A stretch of 64,000 nucleotides of DNA, from assembly GCF_004803895.1 (NCBI RefSeq), contig NZ_CP021978.1, positions 558,001-622,000 of the forward strand, read 5' to 3'. A program made the position numbers and the translations under genes. Below, one piece after another: positions 33,712 to 42,273 of the stretch. Position 1 is the stretch's first letter; every line of letters begins with the position of its first letter. The stretch is from Streptomyces hawaiiensis (lineage in GTDB: Bacteria > Actinomycetota > Actinomycetes > Streptomycetales > Streptomycetaceae). Below the pieces are notes generated by a model that saw only the letters and a program-made list of their open reading frames with translations, ran no database searches and had not been told where the DNA came from.

Positions 33712-34059
33712 ATGTCCGGTACGCAGCTCACCGTGACGCTCAGCGGCGGAGGCGCCGACGACGCGCGAGCGGTCGTCCGCGCTCTGGAAGGCACGTTCGG
33801 GGCACCGGACGAGCTTCCCGCCGACGAGAACGCGACGGTGCACATGGCGACCTTCGACGGGGAGACGGACGCGGGTCCCGCCGGCGGCGACGGAGAAGGT
33901 TCCGGGCGGCTGTCCGCGCCGGTGACCGTCACCGTGCAGGGCAGCCCGGAGGCCGTGAGGCGGGCGAGCGACACGCTCACCCGGGCCTTCACGGCACGTG
34001 ACGACGGGGCCGCCTCCGGCGACCAGGAGCAGGAGAGGCAGCTGCTCCTGGAGCCGTGA
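33712..34059 (+). CDS. Small acidic hypothetical protein
   Basis: A 115-residue protein with a beta-like start (GTQLTVTLSGGGADDARAVVRALEGTFG) and a low-complexity Gly/Asp-rich middle. The second half repeats a similar beta-alpha pattern (APVTVTVQGSPEAVRRASDTLTRAF), so it may be an internal duplication. ATG 33712 has GAGGAGG about 10 nt upstream. No known domain identified. It converges on the aldo/keto reductase after 9 bp. Function not assigned. Confidence 0.7.
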   Translation: MSGTQLTVTLSGGGADDARAVVRALEGTFGAPDELPADENATVHMATFDGETDAGPAGGDGEGSGRLSAPVTVTVQGSPEAVRRASDTLTRAFTARDDGAASGDQEQERQLLLEP

Positions 34060-34068
34060 GAACCGGCC

Positions 34069-35052
34069 TCACCAGCGGGATTCGACCTGGTCCTTGATGC
34101 GCCGGTCATACAGGTCGCGGATCGCCGTCAGCGTCTCGCCGGGCAGTTCCGGGAGGCGGGCGGCGGCCGCGTTGGCCCGGGCCTGTTCGGGTGAGCGGGC
34201 GCCGGGGATCACGGTCGTGACGCCGGGCTGCTCGATGATCCAGCGCAGGGCCAGCTGGGCCGGGGTGCAGCCCTCAGGGGTGAGCGCCGCGAACTCGGCG
34301 GCCGCCTCCACTCCGGTGGCGTAGTCGACCCCGGAGAAGGTCTCCCCCTGGTCGAAGGCCTCGCCGTGCCGGTTGTAGGTGCGGTGGTCGTTCTCCGGGA
34401 AGACGGTGTCCCGGGTGTACTTGCCCGACAGCAGGCCGGAGGCCAGCGGGACGCGGGCGATGATGCCGACGCCCGCCTCACGGGCGGCCGGGAGCACCTC
34501 GCGCAGGGGCTTCATGCGGAACGGGTTGAGGATGATCTGCACGCTGGCCACATTCGGCCGGGCGATGGCGGTCAGCGCCTCCTCGCAGGTCTCGACGCTG
34601 ACGCCGTAGGCGGCGACGCGCTCCTCCTCGACCAGGGTGTCGAGGGCGTCGAACACCTCGTCCGTGGAGTAGACGGGTGTCGGCGGGCAGTGCAGCTGCA
34701 CCAGGTCGATCCGGTCGACGCCGAGGTTGCGCCGGGAGCGGTCGTTCCAGGCGCGGAAGTTGTCGAGCACGTAGTTGGCGGGGATCTGGTCGGCCCGGCG
34801 GCCCATCTTGGTGGCGACCATGACGTGCAGGTCCGGGCGGCCGCTGAGGAATGTGGCGATGGTCTGCTCGCTGCGGCCGTCGCCGTACACGTCGGCGGTG
34901 TCGAAGAAGGTCACCCCCGCCTCGGCGGCCGTCTCCAGTACCGCGAGGGCTTCCTTGTCGTCGACGTCTCCCCAGTCGGCACCCAGCTGCCAGGTGCCCA
35001 GACCGATGACGGAGGCGTGCTGACCCGACCTGTCGAATGTGCGCTCGTCCAT
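34069..35052 (-). CDS. Aldo/keto reductase
   Basis: A 327-residue (beta/alpha)8 NADPH-dependent reductase. The active-site tyrosine/aspartate are in FFDTADVYGDGRSEQ, the catalytic Lys in VMVATKMGRR, and the His in VQLHCPP. The NADP-binding end shows VIPGARSPEQARAN. ATG 35052. It is divergent from the cholesterol-oxidase-like gene, so the two share the A/T-rich operator region; a common substrate pathway is plausible but unproven. Confidence 0.88.
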   Translation of the reverse strand: MDERTFDRSGQHASVIGLGTWQLGADWGDVDDKEALAVLETAAEAGVTFFDTADVYGDGRSEQTIATFLSGRPDLHVMVATKMGRRADQIPANYVLDNFRAWNDRSRRNLGVDRIDLVQLHCPPTPVYSTDEVFDALDTLVEEERVAAYGVSVETCEEALTAIARPNVASVQIILNPFRMKPLREVLPAAREAGVGIIARVPLASGLLSGKYTRDTVFPENDHRTYNRHGEAFDQGETFSGVDYATGVEAAAEFAALTPEGCTPAQLALRWIIEQPGVTTVIPGARSPEQARANAAAARLPELPGETLTAIRDLYDRRIKDQVESRW

Positions 35053-35112
35053 GGGCGTCAGTCTGTCATCCGGCACCGCTCCGTGCGGAACGAGCCGAGA
35101 CGGCCCGTCGAC

Positions 35113-35139
35113 CTCACTCGATTCACTCACACGAGTGAG
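35113..35139. promoter_or_regulatory. Inverted repeat in the AKR/cholesterol-oxidase-like divergent promoter
   Basis: CTCACTCG (35113-35120) and CGAGTGAG (35132-35139) are perfect 8-bp arms with an 11-bp spacer that contains a further CACTC copy. It lies within the 139-bp gap between the two starts. It looks like a dimeric repressor site; it does not match the KstR cholesterol-regulon consensus as I know it. The regulator is unknown. Confidence 0.55.
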
Positions 35140-35191
35140 AAAAGACGACAGGAACCTGTCACGTGTCCATCGGCCCCTAGCGTGACGCCAC

Positions 35192-36931
35192 GTGACCCAT
35201 GACGCAGTGAGCAACTTCCCGTCGTACGATCCGCGTTGGACGCGCCGGGGCTTCCTCCTCACCGCCGCCGCGCTGGCCGTCGTACCCGGCCTGCCCGCGG
35301 ATCCCGCGGCCGCCGCGGCGGAGTTGCCGGACTTCCCCGCGGACGTCGCGCTGTACCGCTCGGCGTACCGGAACTGGGTCGGCGAGATCACCGCCGACGG
35401 CCTGTGGGCCTGTGCGCCGGGCAGCCCGGGCCAGGTGGTCGCCGTCGTCAACTGGGCGTGGCGGCACGGGTGGCGGGTGCGTGCCCGGGGCGCCGCGCAC
35501 GGCTGGTCGCCGCTGACGGTGACGGAGGGGACGCCGTCCGGGGCGCCGGTCCTCCTGGTGGACACCGCGGCCCACCTCACGGGCCTCGCCCTGGACTCCC
35601 CGGCCGTCGTACGCGCCGGGACGGGCGTGACGATGGAGGACCTGCTCGCCTTCCTGGAGGAACACGGCCTCGGCGTCACGGCGACACCCGCTCCCGGTGT
35701 GCTCACCCTGGGCGGAGTCCTGGCCGTCGACGGGCACGGCACCGCGGTTCCCGCGCGGGGCGAGCAGCGGCGGCCCGGGCACACCTACGGCTCGCTCAGC
35801 AACCTGATCCTGTCTCTCACGGCCGTGGTGTGGGACGACGGGGCCGGTGCGTACGTACTGCGCACGTTCCACCGCGACGGTGCGGACTGCGCAGCGCTGC
35901 TGACGCATCTCGGGCGGTCCCTGGTCACCGAGGTGGTGCTGCGCGTCGGCGCGAACACGAACCTGCGGTGCGTGAGCCGTACGGACATCCCGGCGGGGGA
36001 GCTGTTCGCCGCGCCCGGCTCGGGCGACGGGCGGACCTTCGCGAGCTTCCTGGACGCGGCGGGGCGGGTCGAGGCGATCTGGTTCGCCTTCACCGAGCAT
36101 CCCTGGCTGAAGGTGTGGAGCGTCTCCCCCACCCGGCCGCTGACCTCGCGGAAGGTGACCCGGCCGTACAACTACCCGTTCTCGGACAACATCCCGGGGC
36201 CGGTGGCGAAGCTGGTCGGCCGGATGACGTCGGAGGCGGCCTGGTACCTCGCGCCGGTGCTCGGCATCGCCCAGTACGAGGCCGCCGCGCTCGGACTGGT
36301 GACGACGCTGTCCGCCGACCTCTGGGGGCCGTCCAAGAACACGCTGCTGTATCTGAAGCCGACCACGCTGCGGGTGCACGCCAACGGCTACGCGGTCCTC
36401 ACCTCGCGGGACCGGGTGCAGCGGGTCGTCTCCGAGTTCGCCGCGTTCTACCGGGAGCGGCTGACGGCGTACGCCGCCCGGGGCAGCTTCCCGGTCAACG
36501 GCTCGGTGGAGATCCGGGTGACCGGCCTGGACAACCCGGCCGACGCCGGGACGGCCGGGGCCCGGCCGCCGCTGCTGTCGGCGCTCCGGCCGCCCGAGGA
36601 CCACCCCGAGTGGGACACGGCCGTGTGGCTGGACGTCCTGACGCTGCCGGGCACGCCGGACGCGGCGGCGTTCCTGCGCGAGATCGAGCGGTTCCTGCTG
36701 CGTACGTTCGACGGCGGGTTCGCGCTCACCCGCGTGGAGTGGTCCAAGGGGTGGGCGTACACGGACGATGAGGCGTGGAGCGACGAGGAGGTGCTGGGCG
36801 GCGTCGTCCCGGCGGCGGTCGGCCCGGCCGCGTGGGCTGATGCGGACGCCGTGCTGGACCGGCTCGATCCGCACCGCGTGTACGGCAACGCGTTCCTGGA
36901 CCGGTTGTTCGCCCACGGCGCGCAAGGCTGA
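35192..36931 (+). CDS. Cholesterol oxidase-like FAD enzyme (VAO family), Tat-exported
   Basis: A 579-residue flavoprotein of the vanillyl-alcohol-oxidase fold with a cholesterol-oxidase substrate domain (type II cholesterol oxidase). The N-terminus has a Tat signal (WTRRGFLLTAAALAVVPG). The FAD domain shows VVRAGTGVTMEDLLAFLEEHGLG and GVLAVDGHGTAVP, with the HGW of ARGAAHGWSPL as a likely site of covalent flavin attachment. The C-terminal domain includes SKNTLLYLKPTTLRVHANGYAVL. It probably oxidises sterols or related alcohols outside the cell. GTG 35192 has a poor ribosome site. Its 3' end overlaps the disrupted monooxygenase on the opposite strand. Confidence 0.87.
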   Translation: MTHDAVSNFPSYDPRWTRRGFLLTAAALAVVPGLPADPAAAAAELPDFPADVALYRSAYRNWVGEITADGLWACAPGSPGQVVAVVNWAWRHGWRVRARGAAHGWSPLTVTEGTPSGAPVLLVDTAAHLTGLALDSPAVVRAGTGVTMEDLLAFLEEHGLGVTATPAPGVLTLGGVLAVDGHGTAVPARGEQRRPGHTYGSLSNLILSLTAVVWDDGAGAYVLRTFHRDGADCAALLTHLGRSLVTEVVLRVGANTNLRCVSRTDIPAGELFAAPGSGDGRTFASFLDAAGRVEAIWFAFTEHPWLKVWSVSPTRPLTSRKVTRPYNYPFSDNIPGPVAKLVGRMTSEAAWYLAPVLGIAQYEAAALGLVTTLSADLWGPSKNTLLYLKPTTLRVHANGYAVLTSRDRVQRVVSEFAAFYRERLTAYAARGSFPVNGSVEIRVTGLDNPADAGTAGARPPLLSALRPPEDHPEWDTAVWLDVLTLPGTPDAAAFLREIERFLLRTFDGGFALTRVEWSKGWAYTDDEAWSDEEVLGGVVPAAVGPAAWADADAVLDRLDPHRVYGNAFLDRLFAHGAQG

Positions 36932-37997
36932 TCCAGGGGGCCATGGCCCTCGCGTGCACGGTTCGCGCGACCTTCGGGCCCAGCCAGCGCTTGAACCGGC
37001 GCAGCGGTTCCAGTTGCCCGGCCGCTCGGTCGAGCCGGTAGTACAGCTGGGGCGGGACGTAGGGAAGCAGGGGCGAGTGCCTGGCCGAGCAGGGCGAACA
37101 TGCGCTCCGGGGGCAGGTGCACGTAGCGCGGCAGGTGTCGTACCACGGGGCCGCTGTGGCGGCCGCACTCTGCGCGGGCAGGAGGGCCGCCTTGCGTTCC
37201 CTCTCGCAGCGGGCGAGGGCTTGGGGGAGTTCCGGGTGCTCGCGCGGCGCGGCGGCCAGGCTGATGGCGTCCTCCGGGGCGAGGGTGGTGCCGGCGCCGA
37301 AGGAGTCGTGCGTGGTGTGGGCGGCGTCGTCGAGCAGGACGAGGTTGCCGCGGTGCCAGGTGTCGTTCGTGAGGGTGCGGAAGGTCTTCCAGGGGGTGCC
37401 GCCCGGGCGGCCCAGCAGGGGGTGGCCGTCGAGGACGCGGGCGAAGAGCTTCTCCAGCAGGGCCCGGCCGTCGGCCTCGCTCGCCCGGTCGAGACCGAGA
37501 CGGGCCCGGGTCTCGGGTGCGCACTCGACGACGCAGGTGCTGCGGTCGGGGCCGTAACCGTATCCGTAGCACCAGATCCAGCCGTGGGCGGTCTCGACGG
37601 CCGCGACGATCAGGTCGGCGCCCGAGGGCAGGTCGCCGGCGGTGATCTCGCGCTCGTACTCCAGGCGCACGCCGAGGTCGCGGGCCCGGGCGGCGAGGAT
37701 CTCCAGCAGCCGGTGGCGGCCGGTGCCGTGCCCCTGGCCGCCGCTGTACCGGGACGTCAGGCCCCGGACGACGCCGTCGCACCACCGGACGGAACCGGCG
37801 TCCAGGAGGCCCGCCGACACGGGGTCCTGCTCGTGGAGCCGGTCGAGCAGTGCGCGCCAGTACGTCACGCCCCAACCGTAGGTCGAATTCTCCGGATCGC
37901 GTTCGTAGACGGTGATGTCGTGGGACGGGTCCTGCCGCTTGAGCAGGATCGAGAGATACAGACCGGCGGGCCCGCCGCCGACACAGGCGACCTTCAC
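36726..37997 (-). pseudogene. FAD-dependent monooxygenase, frame disrupted
   Basis: The start and first about 290 residues are good: [19 protein letters not shown] (FAD fold), GWGVTYWRALLDRL, and the second FAD motif LVLLDDAAHTTHDSFGAGTTL; this part resembles the flavin half of salicylyl-CoA-type monooxygenases. Near 37080-37150 the frame yields a cysteine-rich nonsense segment, while another frame reads LPRYVHLPPERMFALLGQ, after which the first frame resumes RHSPLLPYVPPQLYYRLDR. Two compensating indels explain this. After ARAMAPWIS no natural stop follows, and the frame runs 206 bp antisense into the cholesterol-oxidase gene. GTG 37997 has CAGGGA 6 nt upstream; ATG 38003 is less likely. Could be a sequencing error. 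Confidence 0.7.
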
Positions 37998-38003
37998 GCA
38001 CAT

Positions 38004-38343
38004 CCCTGAGGATTACCGAGAGCTGTCGATTGCTGACGCAGGGGAGCAGGACGCGGGCATCGCCGGCCGGACCGCCGAATCGCGCCAGTTTTCCGGCGTG
38101 ACGCGCACCACGGGTGCTGGACCCCACCGGCAGAAACATCCGCCGCAGCACCCTTCGCGGGTGGAACTTCCCCTTCCACTCCCGCGCGCAGACTCCTCGC
38201 GGCAAGATCATCTTCGTTCAACCTTGCACGACATAAGGGGAATTGCCCGGATCGCAGCCAACCGGCTCGCGTGGATTTCTCCCGGTAGCGGGCGGGCCGA
38301 TAGGCATGCGGGGTCATCAGCCGAACCCACCCAGGAGGTCCGC
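38004..38343. other. 340-bp melC promoter region
   Basis: Between the divergent monooxygenase and melC1 no gene is seen. An A/T-rich segment (38207-38240, with TTCGTTCAACCTTGCACGAC then CATAAGG) is the best candidate for the melC promoter. The ribosome site CCAGGAGGTCCGC leads to the MelC1 start. Confidence 0.5.
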
Positions 38344-38712
38344 ATGCCGGAACTCAGCCGTCGCAGCGCGCTCACCGCCGCGGCCGTCCTCGCCACGAGC
38401 GCGGGGACGCTGTCCGCCCTCACCCCGGCCTCGGCCGCCGGTCACCACGCCTCCCCCGGGACGTTCGACGAGGTGTACAAGGGCCGCCGGATACAGGGCC
38501 GGCCGGCCACCGGGTCCGGTCACCACAACCACCACGGCGCGGGATACGCGGTGTTCGTCGACGGGATGGAGCTGCACGTGATGCGCAACGCCGACGGCAG
38601 CTGGATCAGCGTCGTCAGCCACTACGACCCGGTGCCCACCCCGCGCGCCGCCGCCCGCGCGGCGGTGGACGAGCTGCAGGGCGCTCCCCTGCTGCCCTTC
38701 CCCGCCAACTGA
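38344..38712 (+). CDS. melC1: Tyrosinase copper-chaperone/caddie protein MelC1
   Basis: A 122-residue Tat-exported caddie protein. The signal is [21 protein letters not shown], and the mature part carries [15 protein letters not shown] and a His/Gly-rich tract ([20 protein letters not shown]) that binds copper. MelC1 loads Cu into tyrosinase and carries it through the Tat path. AGGAGG lies 5-6 nt ahead of ATG 38344. It precedes melC2 by 32 bp in a two-gene operon, the classical Streptomyces melanin layout. Confidence 0.95.
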   Translation: MPELSRRSALTAAAVLATSAGTLSALTPASAAGHHASPGTFDEVYKGRRIQGRPATGSGHHNHHGAGYAVFVDGMELHVMRNADGSWISVVSHYDPVPTPRAAARAAVDELQGAPLLPFPAN

Positions 38713-38744
38713 CCCGCCCCGCAAGGCAACTGGAGCACCCGCAC

Positions 38745-39566
38745 ATGGCTGTCCGCAAGAACCAGTCCACCCTGACCGCCGACGAGAAGCGGCGGTTCGT
38801 CGCCGCGCTGCTGGAGCTCAAGCGCAGCGGCCGCTACGACGAGTTCGTCACGACGCACAACGCGTTCATCGTCTCCGACACCGACAACGGCGAACGGACC
38901 GGGCACCGCTCACCGTCCTTTCTGCCCTGGCACCGAAGATTCCTCCTGGAGTTCGAGCGGGCGCTGCAGTCGGTGGACTCTTCGGTGTCCCTGCCCTACT
39001 GGGACTGGACCGTCGACCGTACGCCGCGCGCCTCGCTGTGGGCGCCCGACTTCCTCGGGGGCACCGGGCGGGAGCGGGACGGCCGGGTTCCGGACGGACC
39101 GTTCTCCGCGTCCGGCGGGAACTGGCCGATCACCGTGCGGGTCGACGGCCGTACGTTCCTGCGGCGCTCCCTCGGATCCGGTGTACGGGAGCTGCCGACG
39201 CGGGCCGAGGTCGAGTCCGTGCTGGCGATGTCCACGTACGACATGGCGCCCTGGAACAGCGGCTCGGACGGCTTCCGCAACCACCTCGAAGGGTGGCGGG
39301 GCGTGAACCTGCACAACCGCGTCCACGTCTGGGTCGGCGGGCACATGGCCACCGGCGCCTCCCCCAACGACCCGGTGTTCTGGCTGCACCACGCGTACAT
39401 AGACAAGCTGTGGGCCGAGTGGCAGCGCCGGCACCCCGGCTCCGGCTACCTGCCGGCCGCCGGCACGCCGAACGTGATCGACCTCAACGAGACGATGCGG
39501 CCGTGGCACGACACGAGTCCGGCGGATCTGCTGGACCACACGCCGCACTACACGTTCGACGTCTGA
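38745..39566 (+). CDS. melC2: Tyrosinase MelC2
   Basis: A 273-residue type-3 copper monophenol/diphenol oxidase that makes melanin from tyrosine/DOPA. CuA ligands are H38 (TTHNAF), H54 (TGHRSP) and H63 (PWHRRF); CuB ligands lie in NLHNRVHVW and FWLHHAYIDKLW. The tyrosinase signature SLPYWDWTVDRT is present, and the length is normal. It has no signal of its own and is exported with MelC1. It is followed directly by the convergent RNase H gene, stops adjacent. Confidence 0.97.
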   Translation: MAVRKNQSTLTADEKRRFVAALLELKRSGRYDEFVTTHNAFIVSDTDNGERTGHRSPSFLPWHRRFLLEFERALQSVDSSVSLPYWDWTVDRTPRASLWAPDFLGGTGRERDGRVPDGPFSASGGNWPITVRVDGRTFLRRSLGSGVRELPTRAEVESVLAMSTYDMAPWNSGSDGFRNHLEGWRGVNLHNRVHVWVGGHMATGASPNDPVFWLHHAYIDKLWAEWQRRHPGSGYLPAAGTPNVIDLNETMRPWHDTSPADLLDHTPHYTFDV

Positions 39567-40280
39567 TCAGACGGTCGCGCCCGTGCGGCACTCCGGGTGG
39601 CCCCAGCCGCTGTCGTTCTTGGCGATGGGCTCGCCGGCCGCGTACGGGCGGCCGCACTGGCAGCGGCCGGGGAACTTCGCCTTGATCGTGCGCGCGGAGG
39701 TCTTGCCTCCTGCGGTCTTGGCGGTCCGGGCCGCGCCGCCGCGCGGGCGGGAGCGGGGGGCCTTGGCCGGGGTGTCCGGGGCGGGCGGCGGCTCGGGAGA
39801 GCCGAGGCCGCTGCCCGCGGGCTCCTGGATGATGGCGGCCTGGCTGGCGGCGCGGTCGGCGAAGTCGTTGAGCCGGTCGCCGTCGACCTGGTGGGCGGGG
39901 ACGTAGCGGAACTCGACCGAGCGGCCGTCCAGGAGTTCGTCGATGCGCACGACGAGGTCCTGGTTGGCGACCGGCTTGCCGGCGGAGGTCTTCCAGCCGT
40001 TGCGCTTCCAGCCGGGCAGCCAGGTGGTGACGGCCTTCATCGCGTACTGCGAGTCCATCCGGATCTCGAGCGGCACGTCCGGGTCGGTCGCCGTCAGCAG
40101 GCGCTCCAGCGCGGTGAGTTCGGCGACGTTGTTGGTGGCCTTGCCGAGCGGCCCCGCCTCCCACCGCTCCGGCGTCTCGGAAGCGTCGGCGACGACCCAG
40201 GCCCAGCCCGCGGGCCCGGGATTTCCCTTCGAAGCCCCGTCACACGCGGCCACAACACGTTCACGCATGCGCTCGATCAT
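39567..40280 (-). CDS. Ribonuclease HI family protein with C-terminal zinc-type extension
   Basis: A 237-residue protein. Residues 5-150 are an RNase HI domain with the four acidic positions: Asp in CDGASKGNPGPAGW, Glu in NNVAELTALERLL, Asp in IRMDSQYAMKAV and Asp in HQVDGDRLNDFAD. A low-complexity Pro/Ala linker leads to a C-terminal domain (KFPGRCQCGRPYAAGEPI, WGHPEC), a likely metal-binding ribbon. It removes RNA from RNA:DNA hybrids. ATG 40280 or ATG 40268. It is followed by a VOC gene on the same strand 51 bp upstream. Confidence 0.88.
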   Translation of the reverse strand: MIERMRERVVAACDGASKGNPGPAGWAWVVADASETPERWEAGPLGKATNNVAELTALERLLTATDPDVPLEIRMDSQYAMKAVTTWLPGWKRNGWKTSAGKPVANQDLVVRIDELLDGRSVEFRYVPAHQVDGDRLNDFADRAASQAAIIQEPAGSGLGSPEPPPAPDTPAKAPRSRPRGGAARTAKTAGGKTSARTIKAKFPGRCQCGRPYAAGEPIAKNDSGWGHPECRTGATV

Positions 40281-40331
40281 GCCATGGCCGCGGGGGCCGT
40301 CCGGCCGGGAGGTCCGGGTGCGGGCCGGCGC

Positions 40332-41129
40332 CTACGCCACGTCGGTCAGCTTCGGCATCTCTCCCTCGGTCTTCGTGGTGTCGATCACCGAGAAGTTCGC
40401 GCCCTGCGGGTCGCTGATCGCCGCGAACCGGCCGAACGGGGTGGTCATCGGACCGAACCGCAGCACGCCGCCGAGCCCGGTGGCCTTCGCCACGGCCTCG
40501 TCGCAGTCCTCCACGGTGAAGTAGACGTTGATGTACGGCTGCACCTCGGGCGGGAACTCCTCCGTCATCTTCATCCGGCCCAGCACGGTGTGTTCGCCCA
40601 GGTCGTAGATCCGGAAGTCCATCTCGCCGTCCCCCATGTCCCGCTGCCGGTAGGAGAAGACGGCGGGGAAGAACGCGTCGGACTTCTCCGGCTCGCGGGT
40701 GAAGACCTCGGCCCAGGTGTAGGCGCCGGGTTCGGCCATCATCTGGAAGCCCTCATGGGTGCCCGCCTGCCACACGCCGAAGACGACGCCACCGGGGTCG
40801 CGGGCCAGGCACATGGTGCCGAAGTCGGAGACCTTCATCGGATCCATCAGCACCTCGCCGCCGTGGTCACGGATCCGGGCGGCGGTGGCGGCCGCGTCGT
40901 CCGCGGCGAAGTACAGGCACCACTGCGACAGGCCCTCCTGGCCGGGCATGGGCGGAACGACGGCGGCGACCGCCTTGCCGTTCGCGTAGGCCTCCGTGTA
41001 GTTGCCGAACTCCGCCGACGCCTCGGCGAAGGTCCAGCCGAGGACGTCCCCGTAGAAGCTCTTGGCCCCTTCGAGGTCGCTGAACATCGCGTCGGCCCAG
41101 CAGGGGGTTCCTTCAGGTTGCACGGCCAT
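40332..41129 (-). CDS. VOC (glyoxalase/bleomycin-resistance-type) family protein
   Basis: A 265-residue protein with two VOC half-domains: MAVQPEGTPCWADAMFSDLEGAKSFYGDVLGW-type first half, and AYTWAEVFTREPEKSDAFFPAVFSY then INVYFTVEDCDEAVAKATGLGG for the second. Tandem betaalphabetabetabeta units make one active site each in this superfamily. Substrate and metal are not predictable. ATG 41129. The two halves share the pattern but little identity, as usual. Confidence 0.88.
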   Translation of the reverse strand: MAVQPEGTPCWADAMFSDLEGAKSFYGDVLGWTFAEASAEFGNYTEAYANGKAVAAVVPPMPGQEGLSQWCLYFAADDAAATAARIRDHGGEVLMDPMKVSDFGTMCLARDPGGVVFGVWQAGTHEGFQMMAEPGAYTWAEVFTREPEKSDAFFPAVFSYRQRDMGDGEMDFRIYDLGEHTVLGRMKMTEEFPPEVQPYINVYFTVEDCDEAVAKATGLGGVLRFGPMTTPFGRFAAISDPQGANFSVIDTTKTEGEMPKLTDVA

Positions 41130-41355
41130 GGCTACGGCCCTCTCCGAATGGGTGGAATCGTCCGCTTCCTCACGCTAGTCATCCCGTGGCCGACCCGCGC
41201 GCCGAGCGGACGTCCGCCGGCCACGTCCGGCTGCCGCGCCCCCCGCTGATCGCGACCGGCCGGTTCTGGCCATCCCGTCCTGCGTACGTCTTCCCCCCGG
41301 CGCCCGGCTGTGCTTGCCTGAGTGCCGTTTCGGTGGCCGGGGCGGGAGTTGCCGT

Positions 41356-42255
41356 ATGCGCAAGCCGTGGGTCGTGGGAGTACTGCTGGCCGGGGTGCTC
41401 CTCGGCGGGTGCGGGGATCCCGCGTCCGGACCCGAGGAGCCGGCACCGGCCGCGCCGCGCGCGTCGGCCACCACCCACCAGCGGGCCCCCGCCTCCCCCG
41501 GTCCGAAACCGGGGAAGGCCCCCGAGGTGCTGTACCTCGGCGACTCGCTCGCGATGGAGGGCCAGAAGGTCCTGGGCCAGGAGTTACGCCGGGACCTGAA
41601 AGCGCGGTACACCGGCGCCCCCTACTCCGGCACCACCCTGTGCGACTACCTGGAAGGCACGGCCGACCGGTCCCTGGTGCCGGCCGCGGACAAGGCCGCC
41701 GCACTGGTGCGCAGGCTGCGGCCCGACTTCGTGGTCCTGCAGTTCTGGGGGAACTCCTGGGGCTACACGCCGTGCATGGACGGCATCACCTACGACAAGT
41801 CACCGGCCCGGTACTTCAGCCGCTACGCCGCCGACGCGCGCCGCCTCACCGAGCAGATCACCGCGGCCGGGGGCGGCAGCGGCCCGAGGATCGTGTGGGT
41901 GTCCCAGGGCCCGGATCCGATCACCCCCGACCGGGTCCGCCGCGTCAACGCGCTCTACGAGAAGCGGGCCGCCGCCTCGGGCGGCCTCGTGGCGGACGCC
42001 GGGAAGGCGGTGAGCCCGGCCACCGGCCGCTACGCGTGGACGCAGTACCTGCCGTGCACGGCCTACGAGCGTGCCCGCCCCGGCCTCTGCACGCAGCCCG
42101 GCCGCGACCGCACGGCCCTGCACCGCGACGACGACTATCTGCACTTCTGCCTGGCCCCCACCACCACCAAGCCCAAGCCGTGCCCGGTGCGCTCCCCCGG
42201 GATCCTGCGCATCGCCCGGGAGATCACCAAAATCATTCGACAGGCGTCGAGTTGA
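41356..42255 (+). CDS. SGNH-type lipoprotein
   Basis: A 299-residue secreted lipoprotein: signal MRKPWVVGVLLAGVLLGGC with a clean lipobox (LLGGC), a Pro/Ala linker, then an SGNH-like core with VLYLGDSLAMEGQKV (Ser), a block III-like FVVLQFWGNSWGY (Asn), and a terminal DDDYLHF (Asp and His). It contains several Cys (DYLEG, CTAYER, CLAPTT) that could form disulfides. Probably an O-acyl esterase at the envelope. ATG 41356 has GGGAG 7 nt upstream; the next gene starts 18 bp downstream. Confidence 0.87.
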   Translation: MRKPWVVGVLLAGVLLGGCGDPASGPEEPAPAAPRASATTHQRAPASPGPKPGKAPEVLYLGDSLAMEGQKVLGQELRRDLKARYTGAPYSGTTLCDYLEGTADRSLVPAADKAAALVRRLRPDFVVLQFWGNSWGYTPCMDGITYDKSPARYFSRYAADARRLTEQITAAGGGSGPRIVWVSQGPDPITPDRVRRVNALYEKRAAASGGLVADAGKAVSPATGRYAWTQYLPCTAYERARPGLCTQPGRDRTALHRDDDYLHFCLAPTTTKPKPCPVRSPGILRIAREITKIIRQASS

Positions 42256-42273
42256 CCGCTCGAATGGTCACCC

